Shown here: positions 6,208 to 14,280 of the stretch, one piece after another
How positions within the stretch are numbered: position 1 is the first letter of the stretch
Layout of the letters: each line of letters opens with the position of its first letter
NCBI GenBank assembly: GCA_964540095.1
Contig: CAZILH010000017.1
Coordinates: 1-20,338 of the forward strand
Source of the DNA: CALMZN01 sp964540095
GTDB taxonomy: Bacteria; Patescibacteriota; Patescibacteriia; UBA1558; GWA2-36-10
Direction: 5' to 3'
Length of the DNA: 20,338 nucleotides
Notes under the pieces: generated by a model
Told to the model about the DNA's origin: nothing
The model's input: only the letters and a program-made list of their open reading frames with translations
Databases searched by the model: none
Translations under genes and position numbers: made by a program

Positions 6208-6474
6208 CTAGCGACCGGAAAGGTAGCTGACGACCTTCTGCTTCCACGCGCAAGCGCTCGGGTCGCCGAGGACTTCCTCACAGGCCTCGCAGATGAGCTG
6301 GGTCTTCCTGGCGTTGGCCTCCTGGAAAACCTCGGGTGCCGCAAACTTGTGGTTGGGAACGAGCCGCATCTCGATGATGGCATTGAGACGACCCCTCAGG
6401 GTCTGCTTCACGCCTTCCTCATTGGGAATGCATCCGAGAATTCCCGCAACGAGCTGCTCCGGGGATCGCGCCAT
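6208..6474 (-). CDS. Unknown 88-residue cysteine-containing protein, reverse orientation
   Basis: I chose the ATG at 6474 (MARSPEQL...) because GGAGGG lies 5 bases upstream on the minus strand; the longer frame starting at 6489 would cover that site. The product is 88 residues, helical, with CEAC and a third Cys (SAC) near residues 62-76 that could bind a metal. The family is not recognised. It is GC-rich relative to its neighbours and has its own promoter (6521-6549) and an 11-bp-stem terminator. It sits within attC-like site 4, between the L boxes, on the strand opposite to the array. In build it matches the 5673 gene of the same cassette, but the proteins show no obvious similarity. Confidence 0.7.
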   Translation of the reverse strand: MARSPEQLVAGILGCIPNEEGVKQTLRGRLNAIIEMRLVPNHKFAAPEVFQEANARKTQLICEACEEVLGDPSACAWKQKVVSYLSGR

Positions 6475-6520
6475 GATAACCCTCCTCATTGTTCAAACAC
6501 CATCCAACCGGAAACATATT

Positions 6521-6549
6521 AGTATAGCATATTATTAAAATAATGTCAA
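6521..6549 (-). promoter_or_regulatory. Promoter of the 6208 reverse gene
   Basis: On the minus strand, -35 TTGACA (6549-6544), a 17-bp spacer and -10 TATACT (6526-6521). It lies directly inside the right arm (6553-6564) of the inner attC stem. Confidence 0.8.
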
Positions 6550-6690
6550 GATTAGCCTTATCCCTCCGTCCAAATCCCTCACCTACTTTTATGATGTTTG
6601 CCCAAAAGGACAAAAAACTATATCATAAAAGAAGGTTTCGGGACTTCTCATACGCTTATCTGATAAGTGGAAATTAAATTTTTTTTAAAT

Positions 6691-7068
6691 ATGGAATCAA
6701 TAAAAACAGGAAATTTTAATGCCAATATAATTGAAACGCCCGAAAGAAGAGGGTGGGTTCTTGGTCATTTCATTGAATCACAATCATTATTTCATAGCAC
6801 TGATATTGAAATCAAATGGGGCGTTCATAAAAAGGGTGAAAAAATTTCTACACTTAAGGCCAGCACTCAGGCAAAATCGCTTGCAATATTACTAAGTGGT
6901 AAAATATGTATCTTCTTCCCTGAAACTAATGAAACTACTATCCTTGAAAAAGAAGGCGATTTTGCCTTATGGAATTCTGGAGTATTTCATAATTATGAGT
7001 TTATTGAAGATACTACAGTTATTACAATTCGTTGGCCTTCAATTCCCAATGAGGTCAGCAATAAATAA
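6691..7068 (+). CDS. Cupin-like small protein, last gene of the array
   Basis: 125 residues from the ATG at 6691; an upstream in-frame GTG (6667) overlaps the R' box and is unlikely. The pattern fits a single-domain cupin (RmlC-like beta barrel): KWGVHKKGEKI, then AILLSGKICIFFP, then EKEGDFALWNSGVFHNYEFIED and a final VITIRWPS. The usual histidine ligands of motif 1 are only partly present (one His in motif 1, one in motif 2), so metal binding and enzyme activity are doubtful. It may only bind a small molecule. It is bracketed by R' GATAAGT (6662-6668) and R'' ACTTAAC (7075-7081), which are complementary at 6 of 7 positions. No Shine-Dalgarno. Confidence 0.65.
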   Translation: MESIKTGNFNANIIETPERRGWVLGHFIESQSLFHSTDIEIKWGVHKKGEKISTLKASTQAKSLAILLSGKICIFFPETNETTILEKEGDFALWNSGVFHNYEFIEDTTVITIRWPSIPNEVSNK

Positions 7069-7074
7069 AAACAA

Positions 7075-7104
7075 ACTTAACACACAACAACACCAGATAT
7101 CCAA
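7075..7104 (+). other. Terminal attC-like left arm without a partner (array end)
   Basis: R'' ACTTAAC at 7075-7081 is a perfect RYYYAAC and complements the R' at 6662-6668 of the same cassette. A CAACACCAGATATCC segment follows, like the L'' arm of attC-like site 4. I found no L'/R' arm to the right, up to 7515, so the last site is truncated or decayed. This marks the right end of the recognisable array. Confidence 0.5.
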
Positions 7105-7139
7105 AGAGCGGACTAAACAAAATTATTTATAATACAAAT

Positions 7140-7448
7140 ATGGAAAAACCAGGAATTGAATCAGATGCACACGAACTAAATCCCGAGGAGCTTGGCTTAA
7201 AATTCAACTTAATGGATTACTACGATTTTGTCGCCTTTTTACGTGATAAAATAAAAAGCAATCCATTATTACATTTTTCAATTATTGCCGACTGGGTCAA
7301 TGTTCAAAAAGCGCGGTCAGCCAAAGGACTCCTCGAGCAATATGGCTCAAAACTAAATATAGATTCGATAACAATAAGAGCCAAGCGCGAACAATATGAA
7401 GAAGATGTCAATGCTTTTCAGTCTGGCGTAAAATGGGAAGAAACTTAA
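7140..7448 (+). CDS. Unknown 102-residue acidic protein
   Basis: A protein of 102 residues with no recognised family, probably helical and soluble (LMDYYDFVAFLRDKIK, then an ADWVNVQKARSAKGLLEQYG helix). It starts at the ATG at 7140, just after an AT-rich stretch without a Shine-Dalgarno. By position it could be the gene nested in the last, broken attC-like site, as in sites 1, 3 and 4, but no bracketing inverted repeat is evident. It could equally be the first chromosomal gene. Confidence 0.6.
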   Translation: MEKPGIESDAHELNPEELGLKFNLMDYYDFVAFLRDKIKSNPLLHFSIIADWVNVQKARSAKGLLEQYGSKLNIDSITIRAKREQYEEDVNAFQSGVKWEET

Positions 7449-7514
7449 AAACTAAAAAAATAAACCATTTTAAATGAGCAACGAACTTGAGTTAATAAAA
7501 TTAATATTAAAAAT

Positions 7515-7784
7515 ATGAAAAAAATACACCAACAATGCCAATCCTGCGGTATGCCACTAAAACAGGACAAAAAAGGTGGTGGCTCAGAAAAAGATGGCAC
7601 GCTAAGTGAGGTGTATTGTAGTTCTTGCTATGAAAATGGCGAATTTAAAAAACCAAATATGTCTTTAGAGGAAATGAAAAAACTTGTTGATGATGTTTTA
7701 AAAAATGAAATGAAATTTCCCAAAATATTTCGCTGGCTGGCCCTAAGACAGATACCAAAACTTGCCCGATGGAAAAAAAATTAA
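7515..7784 (+). CDS. Putative zinc-ribbon domain protein
   Basis: 89 residues. HQQCQSCGMPLKQ near residue 5-17 and EVYCSSCYENGEF near 35-47 give two CxxC pairs. The CQSCGMPL ... DGT ... YCSSCYENGEF ... MSLEEM layout fits the putative zinc-ribbon family PF12674. It probably binds one zinc; the role is unknown, and family members often sit beside methyltransferases or transcription regulators. The last 16 bases overlap the start of the 7769 methyltransferase gene, indicating translational coupling. Confidence 0.75.
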   Translation: MKKIHQQCQSCGMPLKQDKKGGGSEKDGTLSEVYCSSCYENGEFKKPNMSLEEMKKLVDDVLKNEMKFPKIFRWLALRQIPKLARWKKN

Positions 7785-8650
7785 AAAAATATATACCAAA
7801 ACCCCTTTGGAAAAGTGTAAAACTGGTTAAAACAATGCCAGCCAAAGTTAAATTTCAACAAGCTCCTCTGGAGCCGGCCTGGCTTGGCCAAGAACAGATA
7901 AAAAATTTGCTTGGATCTTTTCCAGAAGTGAAAAAATATAATTATGACGAACAAAGCTGTCGTCAAAGAGGAAATAAACGAGCACTTTTTTTGGCAAAAT
8001 TATTTTCTGACTTACCCAGAGAAAAAACAATCCTGGAATTGGGCTGTGCCGACGCCATGACTTCAGTAGCCCTCAAAGAAAATGGTTTTAATCCGATTGC
8101 TCTCGACATTAGGGACCAAAGAATCGATGTGGCTAAAAATAATGCTATTCCTTTTATAAAATCCCCAGCGGAAAAAATTGCTCTCAATGATAATGCTGTA
8201 GATGCTGTTTTTTCATATAACGCCATGGAACACTTTAATGACCCCCAAAAAGTCCTGACCGAAATAAACAGAATTCTCAAGCCGGGTGGCTATTTTTATG
8301 CCGATTTTGATCCTTTGTACTATTCTCCTCGTGGATTGCATGCTTACAGAAAAATAAATATCCCTTATTTACAGATTCTTTTCAAAATTGACGATCTTAA
8401 AAAATACGCTGACTTACACCAGCTAAATTGGGGGGAGCTACCTTTTGTAAACGGCTACACTATTGAAAAATTTAGCTCGCTTTGGAAGCAAGTGGCTGAT
8501 AAATTTGAGATAAAAAATTACGAGGAGACGCTAGATATATCTGGACTCGATTTGATAAAAAAATATCCTTCCTGTTTTAAAAAAGAAGGAGTAAGTTTCA
8601 AAAATTTTATTATTAGCGGTATTAAAATATTACTAATAAAAAAATTATGA
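7769..8650 (+). CDS. Class I SAM-dependent methyltransferase
   Basis: 293 residues. The SAM-binding motif I is ILELGCADAMTSVAL near 89-103, an acidic end of beta-2 follows (ALDIRD), and DAVFSYNAMEHFNDP and NRILKPGGYFYADF give motifs IV-VI of the Methyltransf_11 type. The substrate is unknown. The C-terminal half, with a pattern like PRGLHAYRKINIPY, resembles methyltransferases of glycan or lipid clusters, but this is weak. The start overlaps the zinc-ribbon gene by 16 bases; an internal ATG near 7835 is an alternative. The stop TGA overlaps the next ATG (ATGA), so three genes are likely co-translated. Confidence 0.85.
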   Translation: MEKKLKKYIPKPLWKSVKLVKTMPAKVKFQQAPLEPAWLGQEQIKNLLGSFPEVKKYNYDEQSCRQRGNKRALFLAKLFSDLPREKTILELGCADAMTSVALKENGFNPIALDIRDQRIDVAKNNAIPFIKSPAEKIALNDNAVDAVFSYNAMEHFNDPQKVLTEINRILKPGGYFYADFDPLYYSPRGLHAYRKINIPYLQILFKIDDLKKYADLHQLNWGELPFVNGYTIEKFSSLWKQVADKFEIKNYEETLDISGLDLIKKYPSCFKKEGVSFKNFIISGIKILLIKKL

Positions 8651-8787
8651 GAAAAAATTGGACACTAGGTTTCTTGGGATTTATGGGTATACAAGGAATA
8701 CCCGCTATTTTAAATGGGGATTGGCTACAAGCCGTGTGGCTAGTTTGGTTTGTATGGTTTGCATATTTTATTCCCACGAAAAAATAA
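8647..8787 (+). CDS. DUF3796-like small membrane protein
   Basis: 46 residues, starting in the ATGA overlap with the methyltransferase stop. The N-terminus MRKNWTLGFLGFMGIQGIP and the tryptophan-rich helix WLQAVWLVWFVWFAYF look like DUF3796-type small membrane proteins with a GFLGF repeat. One or two membrane helices are likely. Function unknown. The perfect overlap with an upstream gene and the hydrophobic pattern support it as real. Confidence 0.6.
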   Translation: MRKNWTLGFLGFMGIQGIPAILNGDWLQAVWLVWFVWFAYFIPTKK

Positions 8788-8815
8788 TTTAAACTAACAA
8801 AAAAATATCCTAGTC

Positions 8816-8838
8816 AATAGTGCTGACTATTCTTTTAT
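8816..8838 (+). terminator. Weak terminator after the methyltransferase operon
   Basis: AATAGT (8816-8821), loop GCTG, ACTATT (8826-8831), then CTTTT. A short stem, so uncertain. Confidence 0.4.
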
Positions 8839-8896
8839 ATATCAGCAAAATATGTTATAATAATAACGACCTAAAATAAAAGCTAAAATAAAAACT

Positions 8897-9871
8897 ATGG
8901 AACCATTTTATCGTAAAATTTTCAGCCAATCGTGGCAACTAATTAAACAAAACTTTCAATTACTCTTTTTTGGACTATTTGCTTCACTGCTAGGATTCAA
9001 TGAAATCAAGATGGTATTTGATTTTCAAAATGCCACGCCTGATTTCTTGGGATCATGGCTTATCACTTGGTGGACAAACATCCAAAAACTAGCTGGCAAC
9101 ACTACTATAAACTGGTCGCAGGCCGATAGCTTTGTTATACTAATTGGTCTGTTTATTATTTTTGCGATTATAATGATACTGGCTGTTTCTTCCCAGGGTG
9201 CTCTAATATACAATGCCTCCAAATTTTTAAAAAATGGCCGAGGCAAAACAAACAACGGACTCGCTGTGGCTTTGGATAAATTTTGGCCACTCTTGGGTAT
9301 TAACCTAATCAATACCATCATTGGTTATTTCTTTATTGCCTTCATAATCAGTCCACTAGTCGGTCTGATAGCCATAAATAACGGTCTGACTTTTTATTTT
9401 CTACTCTCTTTGATCGTCTTTTTCTTCTTAGTGCCACTGATAGTCACCCTTTCCTTTGCTACTCGTTTTGGTATGGCCTACATAGTAATCTACAACCAAC
9501 CGCTTTGGAAGGCCTTTAATAATGGCTGGGAGCTATTTAGAGCCAACTGGATAATCACCATTGAAAGTGCTATCACAATATTAATTTTTACGGTAATTTA
9601 TGTGGCTCTGGGTTTAGCCGCTATGGCCTTTATTTTTGCTCCATTTATTGTCTTGGCTCTGCTCATGCAAATCAGCCCAATAGTATTTTATATCTTAGTA
9701 ATCTTAGGCGCTTTTGTCACAGTGGTGGTATTCTTGCTAATTACTTCATTTTTTGGCGCCTTTTACAATCTACTGTGGGCTAATATTTTCTTGCGCCTCA
9801 ATGGCAAAACACCAAGCTACAGCAAAGTACACCGCCTAGCGCATCGTCACTTGCCAGCCCTGACTAGATAA
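8897..9871 (+). CDS. Polytopic membrane protein, unknown function
   Basis: 324 residues with about six membrane helices: near 20-37, 76-100, 135-163, 168-190, 222-252 and 258-290. The N-terminus is short and basic, and the segment after helix 4 (LSFATRFGMAYIVIYNQPLWKAFNNGWELFRANW) has the charged 'AF..GW.L.R.NW' pattern seen in membrane proteins related to glycerophosphodiester phosphodiesterase membrane domains and DUF975-like families. There is no catalytic domain. A TATAAT at 8856-8861 could be the -10 box, with a poor -35. A terminator follows at 9888. Single-gene unit. Confidence 0.75.
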   Translation: MEPFYRKIFSQSWQLIKQNFQLLFFGLFASLLGFNEIKMVFDFQNATPDFLGSWLITWWTNIQKLAGNTTINWSQADSFVILIGLFIIFAIIMILAVSSQGALIYNASKFLKNGRGKTNNGLAVALDKFWPLLGINLINTIIGYFFIAFIISPLVGLIAINNGLTFYFLLSLIVFFFLVPLIVTLSFATRFGMAYIVIYNQPLWKAFNNGWELFRANWIITIESAITILIFTVIYVALGLAAMAFIFAPFIVLALLMQISPIVFYILVILGAFVTVVVFLLITSFFGAFYNLLWANIFLRLNGKTPSYSKVHRLAHRHLPALTR

Positions 9872-9887
9872 TATTAATAATATTCCT

Positions 9888-9927
9888 AATCCATCCATAT
9901 TCTTACAATAAATTGGGTGGATTTTTT
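9888..9927 (+). terminator. Terminator after the 8897 membrane protein
   Basis: AATCCATCC (9888-9896) pairs with GGGTGGATT (9915-9923) with one G-U pair, followed by TTTT. Confidence 0.7.
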
Positions 9928-9929
9928 GA

Positions 9930-9958
9930 TTGACTTTATGCTCTGGCAAAAGTATAAT
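9930..9958 (+). promoter_or_regulatory. Promoter of pilB
   Basis: -35 TTGACT (9930-9935), a 17-bp spacer and -10 TATAAT (9953-9958), 26 bp before the ATG at 9985. The transcript leader would be only about 20 nt. Confidence 0.8.
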
Positions 9959-9984
9959 TTAGAAATATAAGCCAAAAAAAATCT

Positions 9985-11706
9985 ATGGACGACCCAAAAA
10001 AAGCTTCGCCATTTTCTGATGAAGTGACACAAAAACTAAGCTCCAAGCTTGGTGATATTGCCACAAAAGAAAAAGAAAATGAAGTAGAAAAAAAAGCCAC
10101 GGCCCTTGGCTTGTCATATATTAATTTGGAAAAATTTCCCATTTCCCAAGAGGCCTTAAAATTGATCAGTGAAGAACAAGCTGAGGCCCTACAAACTATT
10201 TGTTTCCTATTTACTGGCGAAGAAATTCGCCTCGGTTCTATCAATCCCAACAACCCTCAAGTATCCAATCTGGCTAAAGAGCTAGGGGACAACCACCACG
10301 CCCGCATCAAAGTGTACATGATTTCAGAAAACAGCTGGCAGTTGGCCTACAAAATATACGAAAAAATACCCACTATCATTCATCTGGAGGGCATCAATAT
10401 CACTGAGGAGGCCTTGAGCAAATTTGACGAAAAAATAACCAACTTTGACGCTTTGCAAAGCTTAGTCAAAGAAACCAGCTTGACTGAAAGTATTAATTTG
10501 ATAATCGCGGCTGGAATGAAATTTTTGGCTTCAGATATTCACATTGAGGCCGAAGAAAATGATGTTAAAGTCCGCTTCCGCATTGATGGCACCTTGTACA
10601 ATGCGCTATCTATGCCCAAAGAAGCCAATGAAAAATTAAACTCCCGCATTAAATTGCTAGCTAGTTTGAAATTAAACACTGGTGGCAAACCACAAGATGG
10701 TCGCTTCACAATTTCTTTGACCAAAGACAAGGTGGATGTCCGCGTATCCATCATCCCTTCGGCTTATGGCGAAAGCATTGTAATGCGTTTGCTTAGGGCC
10801 TCCAGCGCTGGACTACAATTTGACGAATTAGGCCTAAAAGGCAAGGCCTACAATGACCTAGCCAAGCAAATGAGCAAGCCCAATGGCATGCTGATTGCCA
10901 CTGGTCCGACTGGTTCGGGAAAAACCACCACTCTTTACGCAATTTTGAACAAGCTCAATCGACCGGAAACAAAAATAATCACTCTAGAAGACCCCATAGA
11001 GTACAAACTAGCTGGCATTATTCAAAGTCAGGTAGAAAACAAATCCAACACTGACGCTAAATCGGAAATAGAAAAAAGTACTCGCTATACTTTTGCTCGT
11101 GGCTTGAGAGCTTTATTGCGTCAAGACCCTGATGTGGTGATGGTTGGTGAAATTCGCGACTTGGAAACCGCTGATGTGGCTATCAACGCCGCCCTAACCG
11201 GACACTTAATGCTCAGCACTATGCATACCAACTCCGCGGCCGCTACTATTCCCCGCTTGTTGGCTATGGGCGTACAGTCATTTTTGCTAGCTCCGGCTTT
11301 GGACGCTATCATTGGCCAGCGTCTAGTCAGACGCCTCTGTGCCTACTGCAAAGTTGAAGATGATACCATAGACACTGCTACCACCACTGAAATACTAAAT
11401 ACCCTAAACAACATTGCTCCTGAATCTGGCCACGTTGTCGCTGATATTAATAATTTAAAATTTTTCAAAGCCAAGGGCTGTGACCAGTGCCATAATCTTG
11501 GCTATAAAGGAAGAGTCGGTATTTATGAAATATTTATGATGACTCCCGAAATAGAAAAATTAATCTTGGCTGGCAATGTCTCAGAATATGAAATTGAAAA
11601 AGTGGCCGTCAAAAACGGCATGATTACTATGTTGCAGGATGGCCTACTCAAGGCCCTCGAAGGAATCACCTCAGTACAAGAAGTATTTAGTAAAGTAAAA
11701 GATTAA
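9985..11706 (+). CDS. pilB: Type IV pilus assembly ATPase PilB / GspE family
   Basis: 573 residues, the cytoplasmic hexameric ATPase that drives pilus extension (or type II secretion). The N-terminal MshEN-like region spans about 30-150. The GspE core carries Walker A GPTGSGKTT at about 307-315, the Asp box IITLEDPIEY, Walker B DPDVVMVGEIRD near 380-392 and the His box TGHLMLSTMHTNSA. A zinc site is formed by CAYC (about 452) and CDQC (about 499), as in PilB/GspE but not PilT. The length is typical. It stands alone with its own promoter; pilC, pilM and the pilins are not in the window. Type IV pili are widespread in Patescibacteria and linked to host attachment and DNA uptake, which would suit gain of accessory DNA. 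Confidence 0.95.
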   Translation: MDDPKKASPFSDEVTQKLSSKLGDIATKEKENEVEKKATALGLSYINLEKFPISQEALKLISEEQAEALQTICFLFTGEEIRLGSINPNNPQVSNLAKELGDNHHARIKVYMISENSWQLAYKIYEKIPTIIHLEGINITEEALSKFDEKITNFDALQSLVKETSLTESINLIIAAGMKFLASDIHIEAEENDVKVRFRIDGTLYNALSMPKEANEKLNSRIKLLASLKLNTGGKPQDGRFTISLTKDKVDVRVSIIPSAYGESIVMRLLRASSAGLQFDELGLKGKAYNDLAKQMSKPNGMLIATGPTGSGKTTTLYAILNKLNRPETKIITLEDPIEYKLAGIIQSQVENKSNTDAKSEIEKSTRYTFARGLRALLRQDPDVVMVGEIRDLETADVAINAALTGHLMLSTMHTNSAAATIPRLLAMGVQSFLLAPALDAIIGQRLVRRLCAYCKVEDDTIDTATTTEILNTLNNIAPESGHVVADINNLKFFKAKGCDQCHNLGYKGRVGIYEIFMMTPEIEKLILAGNVSEYEIEKVAVKNGMITMLQDGLLKALEGITSVQEVFSKVKD

Positions 11707-11718
11707 AAATAAACTATA

Positions 11719-11750
11719 AAAATAGCCCCAAAATCATGGGGCTATTTTTT
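11719..11750. terminator. Bidirectional terminator between pilB and valS
   Basis: AAAATAGCCCC (11719-11729) pairs with GGGGCTATTTT (11738-11748), with T or A runs on both sides. It serves the convergent pilB (+) and valS (-) genes. The valS stop codon (11734-11736) lies in the loop. Confidence 0.9.
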
Positions 11751-14277
11751 TCTTGGCTTGTTCTAATTTTTTTCTAGTTTCATCCACTATTTGCCGTGGA
11801 GCATTTTCAGTAAAAGCTTTGTTGGCTAATTTTGCTTCCAAATCAGTGATATATTTTTTCATGCTCTCCAGCTCTTGTTCTTTGAGTGGCTTGTGCAGAT
11901 TGATAATAAAATAGCCATGGCTGGTATTGAACTTTACGCCATCAATAACGCTATTCTGCAAAGTGACTCCAGCCAAATAAGCAGCCGTTAACTTTGACTC
12001 TTTGATCAGAAAATCATTCTCAATATAGCAATCAGGTTTGTCCGCGCCCCGCATTTTGTTTTCAGCTTTTAAGTTCCTAATCATGGCCACTAATTCCATT
12101 AGCTCAGCAAAGGCCTTGATGGCTTCTTGATCTTGTTTGCCAGCTTTTGGCCAGTGCTCTACAATCATCAGATGCGGAGCTTCAAACTGCTTCCAAATCT
12201 GTTCGGTGACAAATGGCGTAAAAGGATGCCATAAAATTAATAAGCGTTCCAAAATATATAATAAAATTTCATCTTTATTTTTTTCAAACTTGGCTAATTC
12301 CAAATACCAGTCCGCTAATTTTGACCAAGTGAACTCATATAATTTTTCACCAGCGCTTGATAAATCATATTTATGAAAATCACTGGTAATCTGCTCTACC
12401 AGATCATTGTACTCTGACAAAATCCAAGCATCGGCCAGGGTTTTTGGTTTGGGCTCAGTTTCTATTCTTTTTATTTTTTGGACAGAAGAAAAAATAAAAC
12501 GAGAAATATTCCAAAGCTTATTAACAAAATTGCGATAGCCGGCTATCTTTTCTTCATAGATACGAAAGTCATTGCCCGGACTTGTGCCAATGATGGTGGA
12601 CAGGCGTAGAGCATCAGCCCCAAATTTATTAATCATCTCAATGGGATCAATACCGTTGCCCAATGACTTACTCATTTTTTTGCCCTCTTTGTCGCGTACC
12701 ATACCATGCAAATATACAGTACTAAAAGGCTTGTCATTCAATAAATACTCAGTCATCAAAATCATCCTGGCTACCCAAAAAAATATAATATCATAACCGG
12801 TTTCCATCAAGCCAGTGGGGTGATAAAGTTGCAGGTCTTTGGTGTTGTCTGGCCAGCCCAAAGTAGAAAAGGTCCATAAGGCGGAAGAAAACCAAGTATC
12901 CAAAGTGTCTTGATCTTGAGTGATGTTTTGGCCATTGGCCTTGGCTTTGGCTTCAGCTTCATCGTGAGCCACAATTATCTGCTGATCGTCAGTGTACCAG
13001 ATGGGAATCCTGTGTCCCCACCATAATTGTCTGGAAATACACCAGTCATGCAAATTTTCCATCCAATGAAAATATGTTTTTTCAAAGCGGTGTGGCATGA
13101 TTCTGATGTCTTTGTGTTTGACCGTCTCTATTGCCAGCTCTTTGAGACTTTTATCTCGATGAGGAATTTTTTTATCAACAGCCACAAACCACTGCTCAGA
13201 AGTCAATGGCTCAATGGGTGTTTGGCAACGATAACAAATTGATAAATTATTATTGAAATCCTCTACTTTTTCAATTTGATTGACCGCTTGCAGATCAGCT
13301 ACAAAACTATTTCTAGCCTCAATGGTAGTTTGTCCAACATACTTGCCACCACTAGCTAATATCTTTCCCTGCTCATCAATCAGTTTGATTATTTCTAGAC
13401 CATACTTGGTAGCAAAATCATAGTCAACCATACTATGTGCTGGGGTGACGCCAATAACACCAGAACCAAACTTGGGATCAACGCTTTTGTCGGCAAAAAC
13501 TTTTACTTTTATCTTGTGCCCGGCCAAATCTATGTCCAAACTTTGGCCAATATATTTTTGGTATCTAGGGTCATCAGGATGGACAGCCACGCCAGTATCG
13601 GCTAGCTTGGTTTCTGGCCTAGTAGTGGCCACTACAAAAGGACCATATTTTATGTAATACAGCTTACCTTGCTGTTCCTCGTATTCAACTTCATCATCAG
13701 CCAAAGTAGAAGTACAGCGTGGACACCAATTTACTATCCGATAGCCACGATAAATCAAGCCATCATTGTACATTCTAATGAAGGCCTCATTGACTGCCCG
13801 AGATAAGCCATCATCAAAAGTATAGCGCTCCCTAGACCAATCACAGCTTGAGCCCATTCGCCTAATCTGCTCACGAATAGTGCCTTGAGAGTCGGCTACA
13901 TATTGTTTTACTCGCTCTAAAAATTTTTCTCTACCTAAAGTGTGCCGATCAGTGCCTTCGCTAGCTAATATTTTTTCCACCTTGGTTTGAGTAGCAATAG
14001 AAGCATGGTCAGTACCCGGTAGCCACAAAGCTTTGTAGCCCTGTAGGCGCTTGTAGCGAATTACCGCATCTTCAATGGCTAGTCCGGCAGCATGCCCAAT
14101 GTGCAAAATACCCGTGGCATTGGGCGGTGGCATAGAAATAGTAAAAGCCGGTCCATCAGTGCGTAAATTGTCAGGATTAAAAAAACCGCTATCCAGCCAC
14201 AGTTGATAAATTTCTTTCTCATGCTGAGCTGGCTCGTAAGCTTTTGGTAAATCGATTTTTTTATCTACATCATTCAT
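11734..14277 (-). CDS. valS: Valine--tRNA ligase
   Basis: 847 residues, full length for bacterial ValRS. It charges tRNA-Val with valine in the cytoplasm and hydrolyses mischarged Thr. PPPNATGILHIGHA near 49-62 holds the class I HIGH motif and KKMSKSLGN near 528-536 is the KMSKS loop. The editing domain (CP1) between them has the RPETKLADT pattern, and the C-terminal region ends in the coiled coil typical of ValRS (about 800-845). It is the last gene of a tsaD-tsaE-valS block, 3 bp after tsaE, so it is almost certainly co-transcribed. Its stop is TGA. Confidence 0.97.
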   Translation of the reverse strand: MNDVDKKIDLPKAYEPAQHEKEIYQLWLDSGFFNPDNLRTDGPAFTISMPPPNATGILHIGHAAGLAIEDAVIRYKRLQGYKALWLPGTDHASIATQTKVEKILASEGTDRHTLGREKFLERVKQYVADSQGTIREQIRRMGSSCDWSRERYTFDDGLSRAVNEAFIRMYNDGLIYRGYRIVNWCPRCTSTLADDEVEYEEQQGKLYYIKYGPFVVATTRPETKLADTGVAVHPDDPRYQKYIGQSLDIDLAGHKIKVKVFADKSVDPKFGSGVIGVTPAHSMVDYDFATKYGLEIIKLIDEQGKILASGGKYVGQTTIEARNSFVADLQAVNQIEKVEDFNNNLSICYRCQTPIEPLTSEQWFVAVDKKIPHRDKSLKELAIETVKHKDIRIMPHRFEKTYFHWMENLHDWCISRQLWWGHRIPIWYTDDQQIIVAHDEAEAKAKANGQNITQDQDTLDTWFSSALWTFSTLGWPDNTKDLQLYHPTGLMETGYDIIFFWVARMILMTEYLLNDKPFSTVYLHGMVRDKEGKKMSKSLGNGIDPIEMINKFGADALRLSTIIGTSPGNDFRIYEEKIAGYRNFVNKLWNISRFIFSSVQKIKRIETEPKPKTLADAWILSEYNDLVEQITSDFHKYDLSSAGEKLYEFTWSKLADWYLELAKFEKNKDEILLYILERLLILWHPFTPFVTEQIWKQFEAPHLMIVEHWPKAGKQDQEAIKAFAELMELVAMIRNLKAENKMRGADKPDCYIENDFLIKESKLTAAYLAGVTLQNSVIDGVKFNTSHGYFIINLHKPLKEQELESMKKYITDLEAKLANKAFTENAPRQIVDETRKKLEQAKKKIAP

Positions 14278-14280
14278 ATT

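Larger units (their letters stand above)
6037..6668 (+). other. attC-like site 4, interrupted R'' and a reverse gene inside
   Basis: R'' GCCCAAC is split by a 68-bp palindromic insertion (6040-6107). L'' lies near 6113-6123 (TATGAG 6118-6123 pairs with CTCATA 6647-6652). R' is GATAAGT at 6662-6668 (one mismatch to GTTRRRY). The inner stem GGGATAATGCTA 6129-6140 / TAGCCTTATCCC 6553-6564 (11 of 12 bp) encloses the 6208 gene. A second hairpin pairs CTTTTATGAT 6586-6595 with ATCATAAAAG 6622-6631. Confidence 0.6.
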
